64,000 nucleotides of DNA, from NCBI GenBank assembly GCA_902791865.1, contig CADAXK010000004.1, positions 248,001 through 312,000 of the forward strand, in the 5' to 3' direction. The stretch is from an uncultured Bacteroidia bacterium (GTDB taxonomy: Bacteria; Bacteroidota; Bacteroidia; Bacteroidales; ML635J-15). How positions within the stretch are numbered: position 1 is the stretch's first letter; the number at the start of each line of letters is the position of its first letter. This document shows positions 18,342 to 27,159 of this stretch, one piece after another. The translations under genes and the position numbers were made by a program. The notes beneath the pieces were generated by a model. It did no database searches. It saw only the letters and a program-made list of their open reading frames with translations, and was not told the origin of the DNA.

Positions 18342-21300
18342 ATGAAAAAGATAATATTCTCACTAATAATCATAGCGGTAGCATTGGCATCATTTGCACA
18401 GGTAAACTACAAGACCATTAAGACGCATTCCGAAAACGGCACAACGCTCATACGCATTGGCATTGACGAACCGCTTATTCCGAATGCCGATGGCGCATAC
18501 GGGTTCCGAATGAAGGCTCCGATTCCGTTCACCTCGTTCGCAATAGGCTTCGATGCTACCGACCGAAATGCTCCAGAAGGACATTTCATAGTTTACTACC
18601 GCACTTCGCAGGGCGGAAAATGGACAAACTGGCAGGACGACCACGGATATTTCCGTCCCGAAGACATCGAACCAGACATTTTCTACACCGACTTGCTTTT
18701 CGGTTTCGACCTCAATATGCACGATTCGATTGAATTCTTAATTTTTCCGCCTGTAAATGTACAACTCACAAAAATTGAACTTGTTTTCCAAGATATGAAA
18801 TCGGAAAATGAAGAAGCATCGAACCGAACCATACACGTCAACGCTACTCGCGATGGCAACTGTCTCGAATTTCCAGACTACGTTCCTCGTTCATCGTGGT
18901 GCGGCAACTATACGGATTGCCTAAATCCGACATACAGTGTAACATATATAACACCGACACATACAATCATACACCATGGCGCAAGTCCATACTCATACAC
19001 CGACGGAGCCGCTGTCGTGCGATCTTATTGGTACTATCACGTACATGGTCTCTCTGACCCCTGGTCTGACATAGGCTACAACTACCTATTTGACAAGTAT
19101 GGAAATATGTACCAGGGTCGCCACAATCCCAACCTGCCCACTTCTGATGTTAAAGGCGCTCACGCAGGATATTGCAATTCCAAGTCGATTGGTCTAAATT
19201 TCATTGGACATTCCGATACCCTTGCTACCGCTCCAACCAGCGCCCAGCTCGAAAAATGCTGGGACATGCTTGCATGGTGGTACGACAACAAGCAACTCGA
19301 CCCAACCTCATCGGCAGACATAACCAACCAAGCAGGACAATTCACTTTCAGTCGATACCGCATTTCGGGACACCGCGATGTAAACCAGACCGCAAGTGGT
19401 TCGCTCGGCACAACTTGCCCTGGCGAAACACTTTACGCAATGTTGCCGAATTTCCGCGTTCAGGTGGCACAAAAAATGAACGAATGCGGATGGAACATCG
19501 TTCTGCCAGAAGATGATACGGTACCGCCAACAACCGAAATCACAGCCAACGAATGGAACAACAGCAACTTCAATGTATCGTTTAGCGACAGAAGCAGTAC
19601 CAACAAGGCATTCTACCAGATTCTCGACAAGGAAGACGGCAAATGGACAACCAACACATCGCGCGGAACGCTTTACGAACCTTTTGATGAGCAAACTATT
19701 CCCGAAAACTGGACAAACGCCAATGGAACCTGGACTATGAATTCTGGTTCAATCATGCAAAGCGATGAAGAACTTACCGGTACAAACCTGCACTGCGCAT
19801 TGCATCAGGAACGCGGATACACCTATCTCTACCATGTCAAGATGAAAATTACAGGCGAAGGATCCAACCGCCGTGCTGGATTCTACTTCTTTACCGACAA
19901 TGCCGAACGACAGAACGGATATATGATGTTCATCCGTCCCGACCACAACACAGCTCAACTTTACAAATATGTTAATGGTTCGTACTCGGAAAACGGAGGG
20001 ACATACACATCGCTTTCGTACACCATAAACGCGGGGCAATGGTACGATGTAAAGATTATATTCGACAGCAACTCTGGCAAAATAACTTGCTATGTAGATG
20101 ACATTATTGCAGTTACACTCAACGACAGCAATCCGTTCACCTCTGGCGAATGCTTCTCGCTACGCTCGGCTGGATGCAACACCGAATACAAGGACATTTA
20201 TGTAACCCGTATGCGCAATTCCGACATTACTGCAAACATAGACGAAAACGGTGACATTCGCACCGAAAGCGCTAATGGAAGCATGGCTGGTAGAATCAGA
20301 ACCATCATGTTAGGCAACAACGGAATGTGGTCGGACTACTTCGAGCATGATGTAAAGGTTGACTGGACAGACCCAGAAACCGAAATCAGCACCGACAGCG
20401 AAAACACCAACACCGACTTTGTTGTTCAGTTCGATGATACTGACAACAACTTTGTCGCAGAACGCTTCTACAATGTCAAGTCGTTCAACGGAGAAGACTG
20501 GGTTGCAACGAATGCTAACGGCTTTGTCTACAACGACTTCGGTAATACTATCGGTGACGAATGGACAAGCGTGGCCGGTACATGGAGCATAAGCGACGGA
20601 CATTTAATCCAGACAGAAACCGCGACATCCAACCTTTATGCAAGCGTTGACCAAACTTTAGCCGACAAATACATGTACGATTTCAACTTCAAATTGTCGG
20701 ATGGCTCTACCAACCAGCGTGTTGGTCTGCACTACATGAGTACAGACGGACAGACCGAAAATCACGGAAACGGATACTTTATCTATTTCAGATTGTCAAC
20801 AAGCTCATCAAGAGTTGAGTTCTACAGGGTTGAAAACGACACATACTCGCAGGACAAGTGCATCGACCTTCCACTAAACACCAATGTATGGCACAATGTA
20901 AAACTCATTTACGACCGCACAAACGGAAAAAGCTCCATTTACTACGACTACAAATACTACGGATCGTACATAGACGAAAACTTCTTTACCGAAGGAAATA
21001 TTGTAGCATTTCGGAACGGAGGAGCAACTGCCCACATCGACGATTTCAGGATTTATCGCTCCCGTGGAAACACAGCGACAATCACAGTCGGCGAAAACGG
21101 TGACATTCCCAGCATAACACCAGACGAAAACGATGAATTCGCTACAATAACATCAATCACAATCGATTCGGCACAGAATATTGCAACATATTACTATTCC
21201 GTTGCAAACGATTCAACTATAGTAAATATCGCTTCCGATAATATCAACAGAATCACACTCTACCCTACTCCAAACAATGGAAGCTTCACGGTGCAAATTG

Positions 21301-21467
21301 ATTCAAAACTCATCGGCAAGCAACTTACAATAACAGACCTCACAGGAAAAATCGTGTTTGCAAAGGAAATAAAAGACAAAAACACAGACATTTCACTTGG
21401 ACGAATTTCTGCAGGAATTTACATTGCTAGGATTGGTGAAAACAGGATTAAGTTTGTCGTTGAATAA
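18342..21467 (+). CDS. Secreted PGRP-type N-acetylmuramoyl-L-alanine amidase with T9SS sorting domain
   Basis: The 1041-residue exported protein has a signal peptide (MKKIIFSLIIIAVALASFAQ), a beta-rich N-domain, then an Amidase_2/PGRP domain at about 185-370 with zinc ligands in THTIIHHG (about 206-213), SGHRD (about 343) and the Cys of TTCPGE (about 360). It should cleave the MurNAc-L-Ala bond. Two laminin-G-like modules of about 190 residues follow (NWTNANGTWTMNSG and EWTSVAGTWSISDG mark their starts). The end is a type A T9SS sorting domain (LYPTPNNGSF, ISAGIYIARI), so it is secreted or surface-attached. The target could be competitor or host-associated cell wall. Confidence 0.92.
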   Translation: MKKIIFSLIIIAVALASFAQVNYKTIKTHSENGTTLIRIGIDEPLIPNADGAYGFRMKAPIPFTSFAIGFDATDRNAPEGHFIVYYRTSQGGKWTNWQDDHGYFRPEDIEPDIFYTDLLFGFDLNMHDSIEFLIFPPVNVQLTKIELVFQDMKSENEEASNRTIHVNATRDGNCLEFPDYVPRSSWCGNYTDCLNPTYSVTYITPTHTIIHHGASPYSYTDGAAVVRSYWYYHVHGLSDPWSDIGYNYLFDKYGNMYQGRHNPNLPTSDVKGAHAGYCNSKSIGLNFIGHSDTLATAPTSAQLEKCWDMLAWWYDNKQLDPTSSADITNQAGQFTFSRYRISGHRDVNQTASGSLGTTCPGETLYAMLPNFRVQVAQKMNECGWNIVLPEDDTVPPTTEITANEWNNSNFNVSFSDRSSTNKAFYQILDKEDGKWTTNTSRGTLYEPFDEQTIPENWTNANGTWTMNSGSIMQSDEELTGTNLHCALHQERGYTYLYHVKMKITGEGSNRRAGFYFFTDNAERQNGYMMFIRPDHNTAQLYKYVNGSYSENGGTYTSLSYTINAGQWYDVKIIFDSNSGKITCYVDDIIAVTLNDSNPFTSGECFSLRSAGCNTEYKDIYVTRMRNSDITANIDENGDIRTESANGSMAGRIRTIMLGNNGMWSDYFEHDVKVDWTDPETEISTDSENTNTDFVVQFDDTDNNFVAERFYNVKSFNGEDWVATNANGFVYNDFGNTIGDEWTSVAGTWSISDGHLIQTETATSNLYASVDQTLADKYMYDFNFKLSDGSTNQRVGLHYMSTDGQTENHGNGYFIYFRLSTSSSRVEFYRVENDTYSQDKCIDLPLNTNVWHNVKLIYDRTNGKSSIYYDYKYYGSYIDENFFTEGNIVAFRNGGATAHIDDFRIYRSRGNTATITVGENGDIPSITPDENDEFATITSITIDSAQNIATYYYSVANDSTIVNIASDNINRITLYPTPNNGSFTVQIDSKLIGKQLTITDLTGKIVFAKEIKDKNTDISLGRISAGIYIARIGENRIKFVVE

Positions 21468-21620
21468 ATGTCGTGCCTTCGCGTAATACTGGCAATATTT
21501 TTTCCGCCATTGGCAGTAATTGACCAGGGATGCGGATCTTTCGTCATAGTATTTCTACTCACTTTATGCGGATGGGTTCCTGGAGTAATTGGTGCGCTTA
21601 TTATACTCAACAAAGAGTGA
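21468..21620 (+). CDS. Pmp3/YqaE-family small membrane protein
   Basis: A 50-codon gene whose ATG directly follows the amidase TAA (TAAATG). The translation begins MSCLRVILAIFFPPLAVI and ends WVPGVIGALIILNKE. This is the Pmp3/UPF0057 pattern: two short hydrophobic helices, the LAIFFPPLAV word, and GWVPGVIGALI in helix 2. Members are stress-related membrane proteolipids whose mechanism is unsettled. It would ride on the amidase transcript; no separate promoter is visible. It is short enough to be missed by ordinary gene calling. Confidence 0.9.
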   Translation: MSCLRVILAIFFPPLAVIDQGCGSFVIVFLLTLCGWVPGVIGALIILNKE

Positions 21621-21639
21621 TATTTTTGATATCGCTGTA

Positions 21640-22554
21640 TTATATTTTTTCAACAATCCAATGCAACAAGTCGGAATATACCTCTTCCCTGTTTATCTCA
21701 TTTAGAATTTCGTGACGAGCATTTGGATACAACTTCATCTGTACATTGGCAATGTGAAGTTCCTTATAGAACTCCACAGCATCCTCTACGCCTTTTCCAC
21801 AATTACCAACAGGATCTTTGTCACCTGAAACAAAAAGCATCTTTAAGTTCTTGTTTATCAACTCGCCAGAAGAACGCTTATTTATGTAAATAAGTCCCGA
21901 AAAGAACGCTCTGTAGAATGAATTAGAGAACACGCCGCCACAATATTCATCATCAATATATTTCTTAACCTGTGCATCGTCACGACTTAGCCACTGGTAT
22001 GGCGCATTGTAGCCCTTGTTATATCCACCGAACGAAAGTTTATCGAGCAGACTTGCCTTCGACCTGCGCCCTTCGAATGCACAAGCCACACTTGCAACAA
22101 ACTTACCAAAACGCAAAACTGGAGTAGGATTTGTTCCCGTACCGCTTATTATTACGCCCGAAAGTTCTGTGCTATACCTTGTTATGAAAGTTCTTGCAAG
22201 AAACGATCCCATGCTATGTCCCATGATAAAATATGGTATTGATGGAAATTCTGCAGTTGCAATATCCTTGAGTTGCTTCAAGTCGGAAACAATACGCCAC
22301 CACTCGTCGCGATGCGGCCACACTCCATAATCACGAGGTTCGGCGATTGATTTTCCATGTCCCCTATGATCGTTTACATACACCGCTATACCATTATCGG
22401 TCAAATACTTAGCAAAGTCTGCATATCTAGCTGAATGTTCCGCCATGCCATGAAATATCTGCAAAATTGCCTTGGGCGCTGCATCGGGGAGAAAAACGCG
22501 ATAAAAAATATTTATCCCATCTGCCGACCTGAAAGTATGTTCAGAAGTTCTCAT
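21640..22554 (-). CDS. Alpha/beta hydrolase, lysophospholipase / monoacylglycerol-lipase type
   Basis: The 304-residue serine hydrolase of the Hydrolase_4 group shows the oxyanion HGMAEHSARY (about 35-44), nucleophile elbow GHSMGS (about 113), acid in SGDKDP (about 245) and His in NARHEILNE (about 276). It hydrolyses esters of monoacylglycerols or lysophospholipids by analogy. No signal peptide is seen, so it is cytoplasmic. It is convergent with the amidase-Pmp3 unit (19 bases apart). Confidence 0.9.
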   Translation of the reverse strand: MRTSEHTFRSADGINIFYRVFLPDAAPKAILQIFHGMAEHSARYADFAKYLTDNGIAVYVNDHRGHGKSIAEPRDYGVWPHRDEWWRIVSDLKQLKDIATAEFPSIPYFIMGHSMGSFLARTFITRYSTELSGVIISGTGTNPTPVLRFGKFVASVACAFEGRRSKASLLDKLSFGGYNKGYNAPYQWLSRDDAQVKKYIDDEYCGGVFSNSFYRAFFSGLIYINKRSSGELINKNLKMLFVSGDKDPVGNCGKGVEDAVEFYKELHIANVQMKLYPNARHEILNEINREEVYSDLLHWIVEKI

Positions 22555-22580
22555 ATCACAAAATCATTAACAAGGTGGCA

Positions 22581-22588
22581 CAAAGGTA
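22581..22588 (-). promoter_or_regulatory. -7 box of the lysophospholipase gene
   Basis: Minus-strand TACCTTTG, 27 bases before the ATG at 22554. Confidence 0.55.
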
Positions 22589-22643
22589 ATTAAAGTTTTC
22601 AAACGAACAAGCGTTTTCGCATTTTTTTTGCAAGGCGCATTCG

Positions 22644-23492
22644 CTACAACAGCAACGAGGCACTAAAGGCTACGACATAAACAACATCCAACAGAACGAA
22701 CCTGAACAAGCATTTGTTGTATTTTTTTCCTTCAGCCTTAACCAACAGCACATACAAAACCAGATCAGGAAGTAACAAAAACAACAGCCACAATGTTCCA
22801 AATCCAAGCACAGCAAAAGCAACCGATGCCAAAAGTATTGTTGCAACGCCAACCAGAGCTGCTATCCTACCGAACCGTACCGGAAATGTACGCTTACCTA
22901 CTGCCCTATCATCTTCTATGTCGCGAATATTGTTTGACGCAAGTACACACACGGCAATGCAACCGCAAGCACAACCTGCATAGAACGCTGCAAGCGAAAA
23001 TTCAGCCACCTGCAAATAAACCGTCCCAGCCGATGCTACAGGACCATAAAACAGGAAACAAACAATGTCGGCAACACCAAGATACGCAAGCGAAAAGCGC
23101 GTTGCTGTGTACATCCATGCAAAAAGAGCCGACAGCACACCGATTAGCAAAATCACCCATCCGCCTACCCACACAAGATATGCGCCAAGGAGCAATGCCA
23201 CCGACAAAGCAACTATGCAGGCCGTACGCATCTGCCGTTCATTCACAATGCCTTCGGCCAAAGGCCTTTGCGGACCGGAACGACCAGCCTTGTCGCAACC
23301 GCGCACAAAGTCGTAGTAATCGTTCACAAGATTTGAAAACACCTGCAACGACATGGCGCACAGCAAGGTAACCACAGCCGTAGGTATGTCAATTATTTTT
23401 CCAAACGCCAGCAGTCCAGCAATAACCGGACTAGCCGAAATAAACAACGAATAAGGGCGACAAACGCCAAACCAAAGTTTTATCTTTTGCAT
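22644..23492 (-). CDS. menA: 1,4-dihydroxy-2-naphthoate polyprenyltransferase
   Basis: MenA attaches the isoprenoid tail to DHNA in the inner membrane, giving demethylmenaquinone. The 282-residue protein has 8-9 membrane helices and both Asp-rich UbiA motifs: NDYYDFVRGCD (about 57-67) and NNIRDIEDD (about 187-195). Its start overlaps the end of menG by 13 bases, so the two are translationally coupled, and MenG performs the next step. Confidence 0.95.
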   Translation of the reverse strand: MQKIKLWFGVCRPYSLFISASPVIAGLLAFGKIIDIPTAVVTLLCAMSLQVFSNLVNDYYDFVRGCDKAGRSGPQRPLAEGIVNERQMRTACIVALSVALLLGAYLVWVGGWVILLIGVLSALFAWMYTATRFSLAYLGVADIVCFLFYGPVASAGTVYLQVAEFSLAAFYAGCACGCIAVCVLASNNIRDIEDDRAVGKRTFPVRFGRIAALVGVATILLASVAFAVLGFGTLWLLFLLLPDLVLYVLLVKAEGKKYNKCLFRFVLLDVVYVVAFSASLLL

Positions 23493-24163
23493 GCCGAATA
23501 TAGTGTTGAAATTCCAAATGTTTGCGACTTGAACCTTGCATCTGCGAAACCGTTTCTTTCAAGAATCGCCAAGAAATCGTTCCCTTTCGCAAAGTTTTTT
23601 ACGCTATTGACAAAATACGCAAATGCCTCATCGTTGTCGGTAAGTTTACGACCAATTTTTGGCACTATCCGCGTAAAATAAAAATCATAGAAAAATCGCA
23701 CGAAACGACTTTGCGGATATGTAAATTCAAGAATCCGAAGTTGACCGCCCGGCTTTAGCACGCGATACATTTCGGAAAGACAAAGGTCGAGTTCGGCAAA
23801 ATTTCTTACTCCGTAGCCGCAAGTCACCGCATCGAATGAATTATCGGGGAAAGGAAGCTTTGCACAATCTGCCGTAATCAGTTCTATTGCACGATCAAGT
23901 CCACATTTGCGAACTTTTGCGCGTCCAACATTTAGCATTCCTTCCGAAATATCGATTCCTACCACCTTTTTTGCCTTGTCTCGTTTAACCGCACCAATGC
24001 AAAGATCCGCCGTTCCTGCCGCCACATCAAGGATTGTTTCGCATTTTGGCAATGACTTTATAGCTTTTCGTCGCCAAATACGGTCTATGCCCATAGATGC
24101 CGTATGATTAAACCTATCGTAACGATTTGATATACTGTCGAAAAGCGCACCGATGCCTTCCAT
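23480..24163 (-). CDS. menG: Demethylmenaquinone methyltransferase
   Basis: MenG (UbiE family) C-methylates demethylmenaquinone with SAM, the last step of menaquinone synthesis. The 227-residue sequence has the family start GIGALFDSISNRYDRFNH, motif I ILDVAAGTADLC (about 44-55), GIDISEGML and the UbiE signature VTCGYGVRNF. It lies 12 bases behind the DUF58 gene and overlaps menA, so a three-gene operon is likely. The organism should respire with menaquinone, e.g. via fumarate reductase. Confidence 0.95.
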   Translation of the reverse strand: MEGIGALFDSISNRYDRFNHTASMGIDRIWRRKAIKSLPKCETILDVAAGTADLCIGAVKRDKAKKVVGIDISEGMLNVGRAKVRKCGLDRAIELITADCAKLPFPDNSFDAVTCGYGVRNFAELDLCLSEMYRVLKPGGQLRILEFTYPQSRFVRFFYDFYFTRIVPKIGRKLTDNDEAFAYFVNSVKNFAKGNDFLAILERNGFADARFKSQTFGISTLYSACKR

Positions 24164-24175
24164 TGCAATACTATT

Positions 24176-25099
24176 TTAGAAAAACTTCGCCCTCTTTATC
24201 AGATATGGCTTCAGAACCTCATCGACTGGCTTATTAATGTCCGCCTCAACGAAATCAATTCCAAACAGACCACACTTGTATTTCAGTTCGGATGTCAAAG
24301 CGGTAATCTTTTTCACATAACCATCACGAACCTCGGCAGGATTAAGCATCATGGTTGTGCCAGTTTCCAAATCCACAAACTTATACGGACGGTTTGCAAA
24401 GGCGAACTCCTCCTCCATTTTCTTGTCAACCACGTGGAAAATTATAATCTCGTGCTTGCTGTACTTCAAGTGCTGCAATGCCGAAAACAACGCCTCGGTG
24501 TCGCCGTCAATGAACATATCGCTGAAAAGTATCACCAGCGAGCGCTTGTGAATCATCTCGGCAATCTTGTGCAAGGTTCCTGCCGTGTCGGTACGCTGCT
24601 GCAACTGTATGCTTTCTGGATTCAGGAACTTGCGCATTTCGTTGTACATTATAGACAGATGCACCTGCGAAGACTTTGCATCAAGATGAAACTTCACATC
24701 GTCATCGAAAAGTGTAAGTCCTACAGCATCGCGTTGTCTGTGAAGCAGATACACCAACGAAGCCGCAGCATATATAGAAAACTGCAACTTGTTCATACGC
24801 TTTTCCTTGTACGGGAACAACATTGATGACGACACATCTATTATTATCTGTCCGCGCAGGTTGGTTTCCTCCTCGTAACGCTTCACGAAAAGCTTGTCGG
24901 TACGGGCGTAAAGTTTCCAGTCAATATGCTTTGTGCTTTCGCCCTTGTTGTAGAGCCTATGCTCGGCAAATTCAACCGAAAATCCGTGGAACGGACTCTT
25001 GTGCAAACCCGTAATAAACCCTTCAACAACCTGACTTGCAAGAAATTCCAAGTTGTCGTACTGCGGGAACAATTCAAGATTCACATCCTTCGAGTCCAT
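24176..25099 (-). CDS. DUF58-domain protein
   Basis: The start at MDSKDVNLEL gives 307 residues and is supported by a -7 box 20 bases upstream. DUF58 signature GEHR-like AEHRLYNKGESTKHIDWKLYART lies at about 45-67, followed by a von Willebrand A-like region with the MIDAS motif DVSSSM (about 88-93). In Bacteroidota such proteins usually sit in MoxR-VWA chaperone operons; here the MoxR AAA+ partner is absent and the gene heads the menG-menA operon. Its function is therefore open. Confidence 0.9.
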   Translation of the reverse strand: MDSKDVNLELFPQYDNLEFLASQVVEGFITGLHKSPFHGFSVEFAEHRLYNKGESTKHIDWKLYARTDKLFVKRYEEETNLRGQIIIDVSSSMLFPYKEKRMNKLQFSIYAAASLVYLLHRQRDAVGLTLFDDDVKFHLDAKSSQVHLSIMYNEMRKFLNPESIQLQQRTDTAGTLHKIAEMIHKRSLVILFSDMFIDGDTEALFSALQHLKYSKHEIIIFHVVDKKMEEEFAFANRPYKFVDLETGTTMMLNPAEVRDGYVKKITALTSELKYKCGLFGIDFVEADINKPVDEVLKPYLIKRAKFF

Positions 25100-25118
25100 A
25101 AGCGTAATTTTCGGGGAA

Positions 25119-25126
25119 CAAAAATA
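25119..25126 (-). promoter_or_regulatory. -7 box of the DUF58-menG-menA operon
   Basis: Minus-strand TATTTTTG, 20 bases before the ATG at 25099. Confidence 0.55.
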
Positions 25127-25218
25127 ACAAAAAAATGAATGTTCAAGCACATCTATTTTCTAAGCATTTCCATATAGACTTATTATTGCGGAATGCCATT
25201 TACATACAAATATTTTTG

Positions 25219-25226
25219 TAAATTTG
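25219..25226 (+). promoter_or_regulatory. Orphan plus-strand -7 box
   Basis: TAAATTTG pointing into a strong hairpin 16 bases downstream, with no plus-strand gene to serve. Confidence 0.35.
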
Positions 25227-25241
25227 CAGGTAAAAATATCA

Positions 25242-25269
25242 CACTACAAGAAGAAATCTTCTTGTAGTG
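25242..25269. terminator. Perfect 13-bp hairpin, probable bidirectional terminator
   Basis: CACTACAAGAAGA and its exact complement are separated by only AA. It sits 10 bases beyond the S23 stop. A run of seven T's follows on the plus strand. Confidence 0.75.
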
Positions 25270-25278
25270 CGAATTATA

Positions 25279-25872
25279 CTATTTTTTTGTTGCGTTGGAC
25301 ATTCTTGCCCTGTACATTGCTTCTCTTATGCCTCCCTGCTCAATAAATTGTTTTTCCAATGAGAGCAAGAAACTTTGCAACATCCTATCGGTCTGGTGTA
25401 TTAATGTAAGGGCGACATTTGCTATTTCCTCATCATTCCATTTTTCAAAATACCTTTGATAGTCAACCAAATCATTATGAACCTTACAGTATTCAACCAT
25501 CTTTGCATAACGTGGGAATGCCTCTGTCCACAAATTTAGATTTCTTGTTCGCAAATAATCCTCATAATCTTCCTTGAGTTCCAACAAACTACTCTTGCTT
25601 ACATTCAATAGTTTTATCTGCATTTCAAACGATGTTACTCCATCCGCCATTCCTTCTACAAAATTTTGTTTTCCAGAACGAGCAGCCTGAATCATTTGGT
25701 CAACAGTCCTATCTTTTTTATTCAAATACTTATTAGCAAAATAAAAAGTCAAGTCATATATAACCACAGACTTTCGATAAAAATACATATTTCGACAACT
25801 ACCATTACTCCGTAGAAATCCTGTACTCTTATCAAAATTTCCTTTATTACCTTTATTATTTGTATCGACCAT
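25279..25872 (-). CDS. S23-type four-helix-bundle protein
   Basis: The 197-residue product carries the S23/23S-intervening-sequence-protein signature: SVVIYDLTFYFANKYLNK, DRTVDQMIQAARSGKQN, VEGMADG, then EDYEDYLRTRNLNLW. The family forms pentameric four-helix bundles and includes relatives of the Avd protein of diversity-generating retroelements. Free-standing copies are common in Bacteroidota, with unknown function. A charged N-terminal extension (residues 1-27) precedes the usual start, so translation could begin later. A 9-bp tandem array lies 8 bases upstream and a perfect hairpin downstream. It interrupts no gene. Confidence 0.88.
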   Translation of the reverse strand: MVDTNNKGNKGNFDKSTGFLRSNGSCRNMYFYRKSVVIYDLTFYFANKYLNKKDRTVDQMIQAARSGKQNFVEGMADGVTSFEMQIKLLNVSKSSLLELKEDYEDYLRTRNLNLWTEAFPRYAKMVEYCKVHNDLVDYQRYFEKWNDEEIANVALTLIHQTDRMLQSFLLSLEKQFIEQGGIREAMYRARMSNATKK

Positions 25873-25880
25873 ATATATTT

Positions 25881-25925
25881 CTAGTTTGACTAGTTTAACT
25901 AGACCGACTAGTCAAACTAGTTTTA
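25881..25925. repeat. 9-bp tandem array next to the S23 gene
   Basis: Five exact-period units: CTAGTTTGA, CTAGTTTAA, CTAGACCGA, CTAGTCAAA and CTAGTTTTA. CTAG is invariant. Units 1 and 4 also make a perfect 14-bp inverted repeat (25881-25894 with 25907-25920). It lies between the GH57 stop and the S23 start. Confidence 0.85.
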
Positions 25926-25967
25926 GAAATGTCCTATAAAAAATAATTTTCAAATATAAAATAACGC

Positions 25968-27149
25968 CTATAATCCCAACCTTATTCTGAAATCGCTCAA
26001 AATGTTCATGTAGTTGATGAATGCCTCGTAGGGCGAGCTGTACGGATTGAAGTACTTGTGAACATCGCCGTCGGAGAACCACTTGGTACACATATAGTAG
26101 AAATGGTCGCTCGTCTGCAAGTAGAGCCAGTCGCGCCACAGTTCGGGGTCGTCGAGTTCCTTCACGCGTTCAAAAAGTTTATACAGGTTCTCGAAAGCCT
26201 CGTTCTGCAGTTCGTTTCCTAGCCATGCCGTAAGGTCGCGCTCCTCGTCGGCCCACGAAATAGGATATGGAACATTAAGCACTCCAACAGGATTGTGCTT
26301 TGCCACTACCTCGCTCGGCGTATGGAACTGGTAGTCGGAATACTTGAAAACCTTCTCGGGCAAAGCACGCATAAAATCAAAGATTCCCGTCTCCTTCCAC
26401 TGGTGCTCGCCAAAGGTCTCGTAGTCCATAAACAGGTTGATAACCTCCTCGTTCGGGTCGATGGCATTGAGCCACGAAACATACTTTTCGGCAGTCAGCG
26501 GATATTCGTCCCATGCCGAGTTTGAGAAACGGAATGCAATGTCGTCCGACAACTTGAAGTTCTTGAGCAAAAGTTTCAACTTTGGATTTATCGCATTGCA
26601 GTACAAATAGTTCGGGCTCTTCCAACCCATAATGTGACGTGCGCCTTCGGTAAGCATTCCCTCGTAGCCGAGTTTTGCCACCTTCTCGCCTATTTCGTCG
26701 GAATATATGAGCTCGGTGTTGCGGAAAATCTTAGGCTGCAGGCCAAAGAGTTCCTTCACTTTCTTTCTATGACGGTTCACCTGATACTCGAAAACATCCT
26801 CGGGGCGAAGTGCCGACAACGAGTGCGAATAGGTTTCGTCAAGAAGCTCTACCCTGCCCGTTGCGAAAAGTTTCTGGAAACTTTCGAGCACATCGGGAGC
26901 ATACAACTCGAACTGGTCGATTACCGTACCCGAAAGCGAATATGCAATCTTGAAGTTGTCGCCGTACTCGTTTACCAAGTCCAGAAACAACTGGTTGGCA
27001 GGCAAATAGCACTTTTCGGCCACCTTGCGCATGATAGTGCGGTTCTCGTAGTCATTGTAGTAGCTATGATCGTTGCCAATGTCGAAGAACCTATATTTTT
27101 TCAACCTAAATGGCTGATGTACTTGAAAATAGAAACAAATTGAACGCAT
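25968..27149 (-). CDS. GH57-family alpha-amylase / glucan hydrolase
   Basis: The 393-residue cytoplasmic enzyme starts with the GH57 word FYFQVHQPFRL. The catalytic nucleophile is E146 in FRNTELIYSD and the acid/base D242 in FMDYETFGEHQW. In Bacteroides relatives this is the last gene of the debranching enzyme / glycosyltransferase / GH57 glycogen cluster, as here (10 bases behind the glycosyltransferase). It probably trims or remodels glycogen; transferase activity instead of hydrolysis is possible. No signal peptide. Confidence 0.93.
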   Translation of the reverse strand: MRSICFYFQVHQPFRLKKYRFFDIGNDHSYYNDYENRTIMRKVAEKCYLPANQLFLDLVNEYGDNFKIAYSLSGTVIDQFELYAPDVLESFQKLFATGRVELLDETYSHSLSALRPEDVFEYQVNRHRKKVKELFGLQPKIFRNTELIYSDEIGEKVAKLGYEGMLTEGARHIMGWKSPNYLYCNAINPKLKLLLKNFKLSDDIAFRFSNSAWDEYPLTAEKYVSWLNAIDPNEEVINLFMDYETFGEHQWKETGIFDFMRALPEKVFKYSDYQFHTPSEVVAKHNPVGVLNVPYPISWADEERDLTAWLGNELQNEAFENLYKLFERVKELDDPELWRDWLYLQTSDHFYYMCTKWFSDGDVHKYFNPYSSPYEAFINYMNILSDFRIRLGL

Positions 27150-27159
27150 ATCTTATTTT

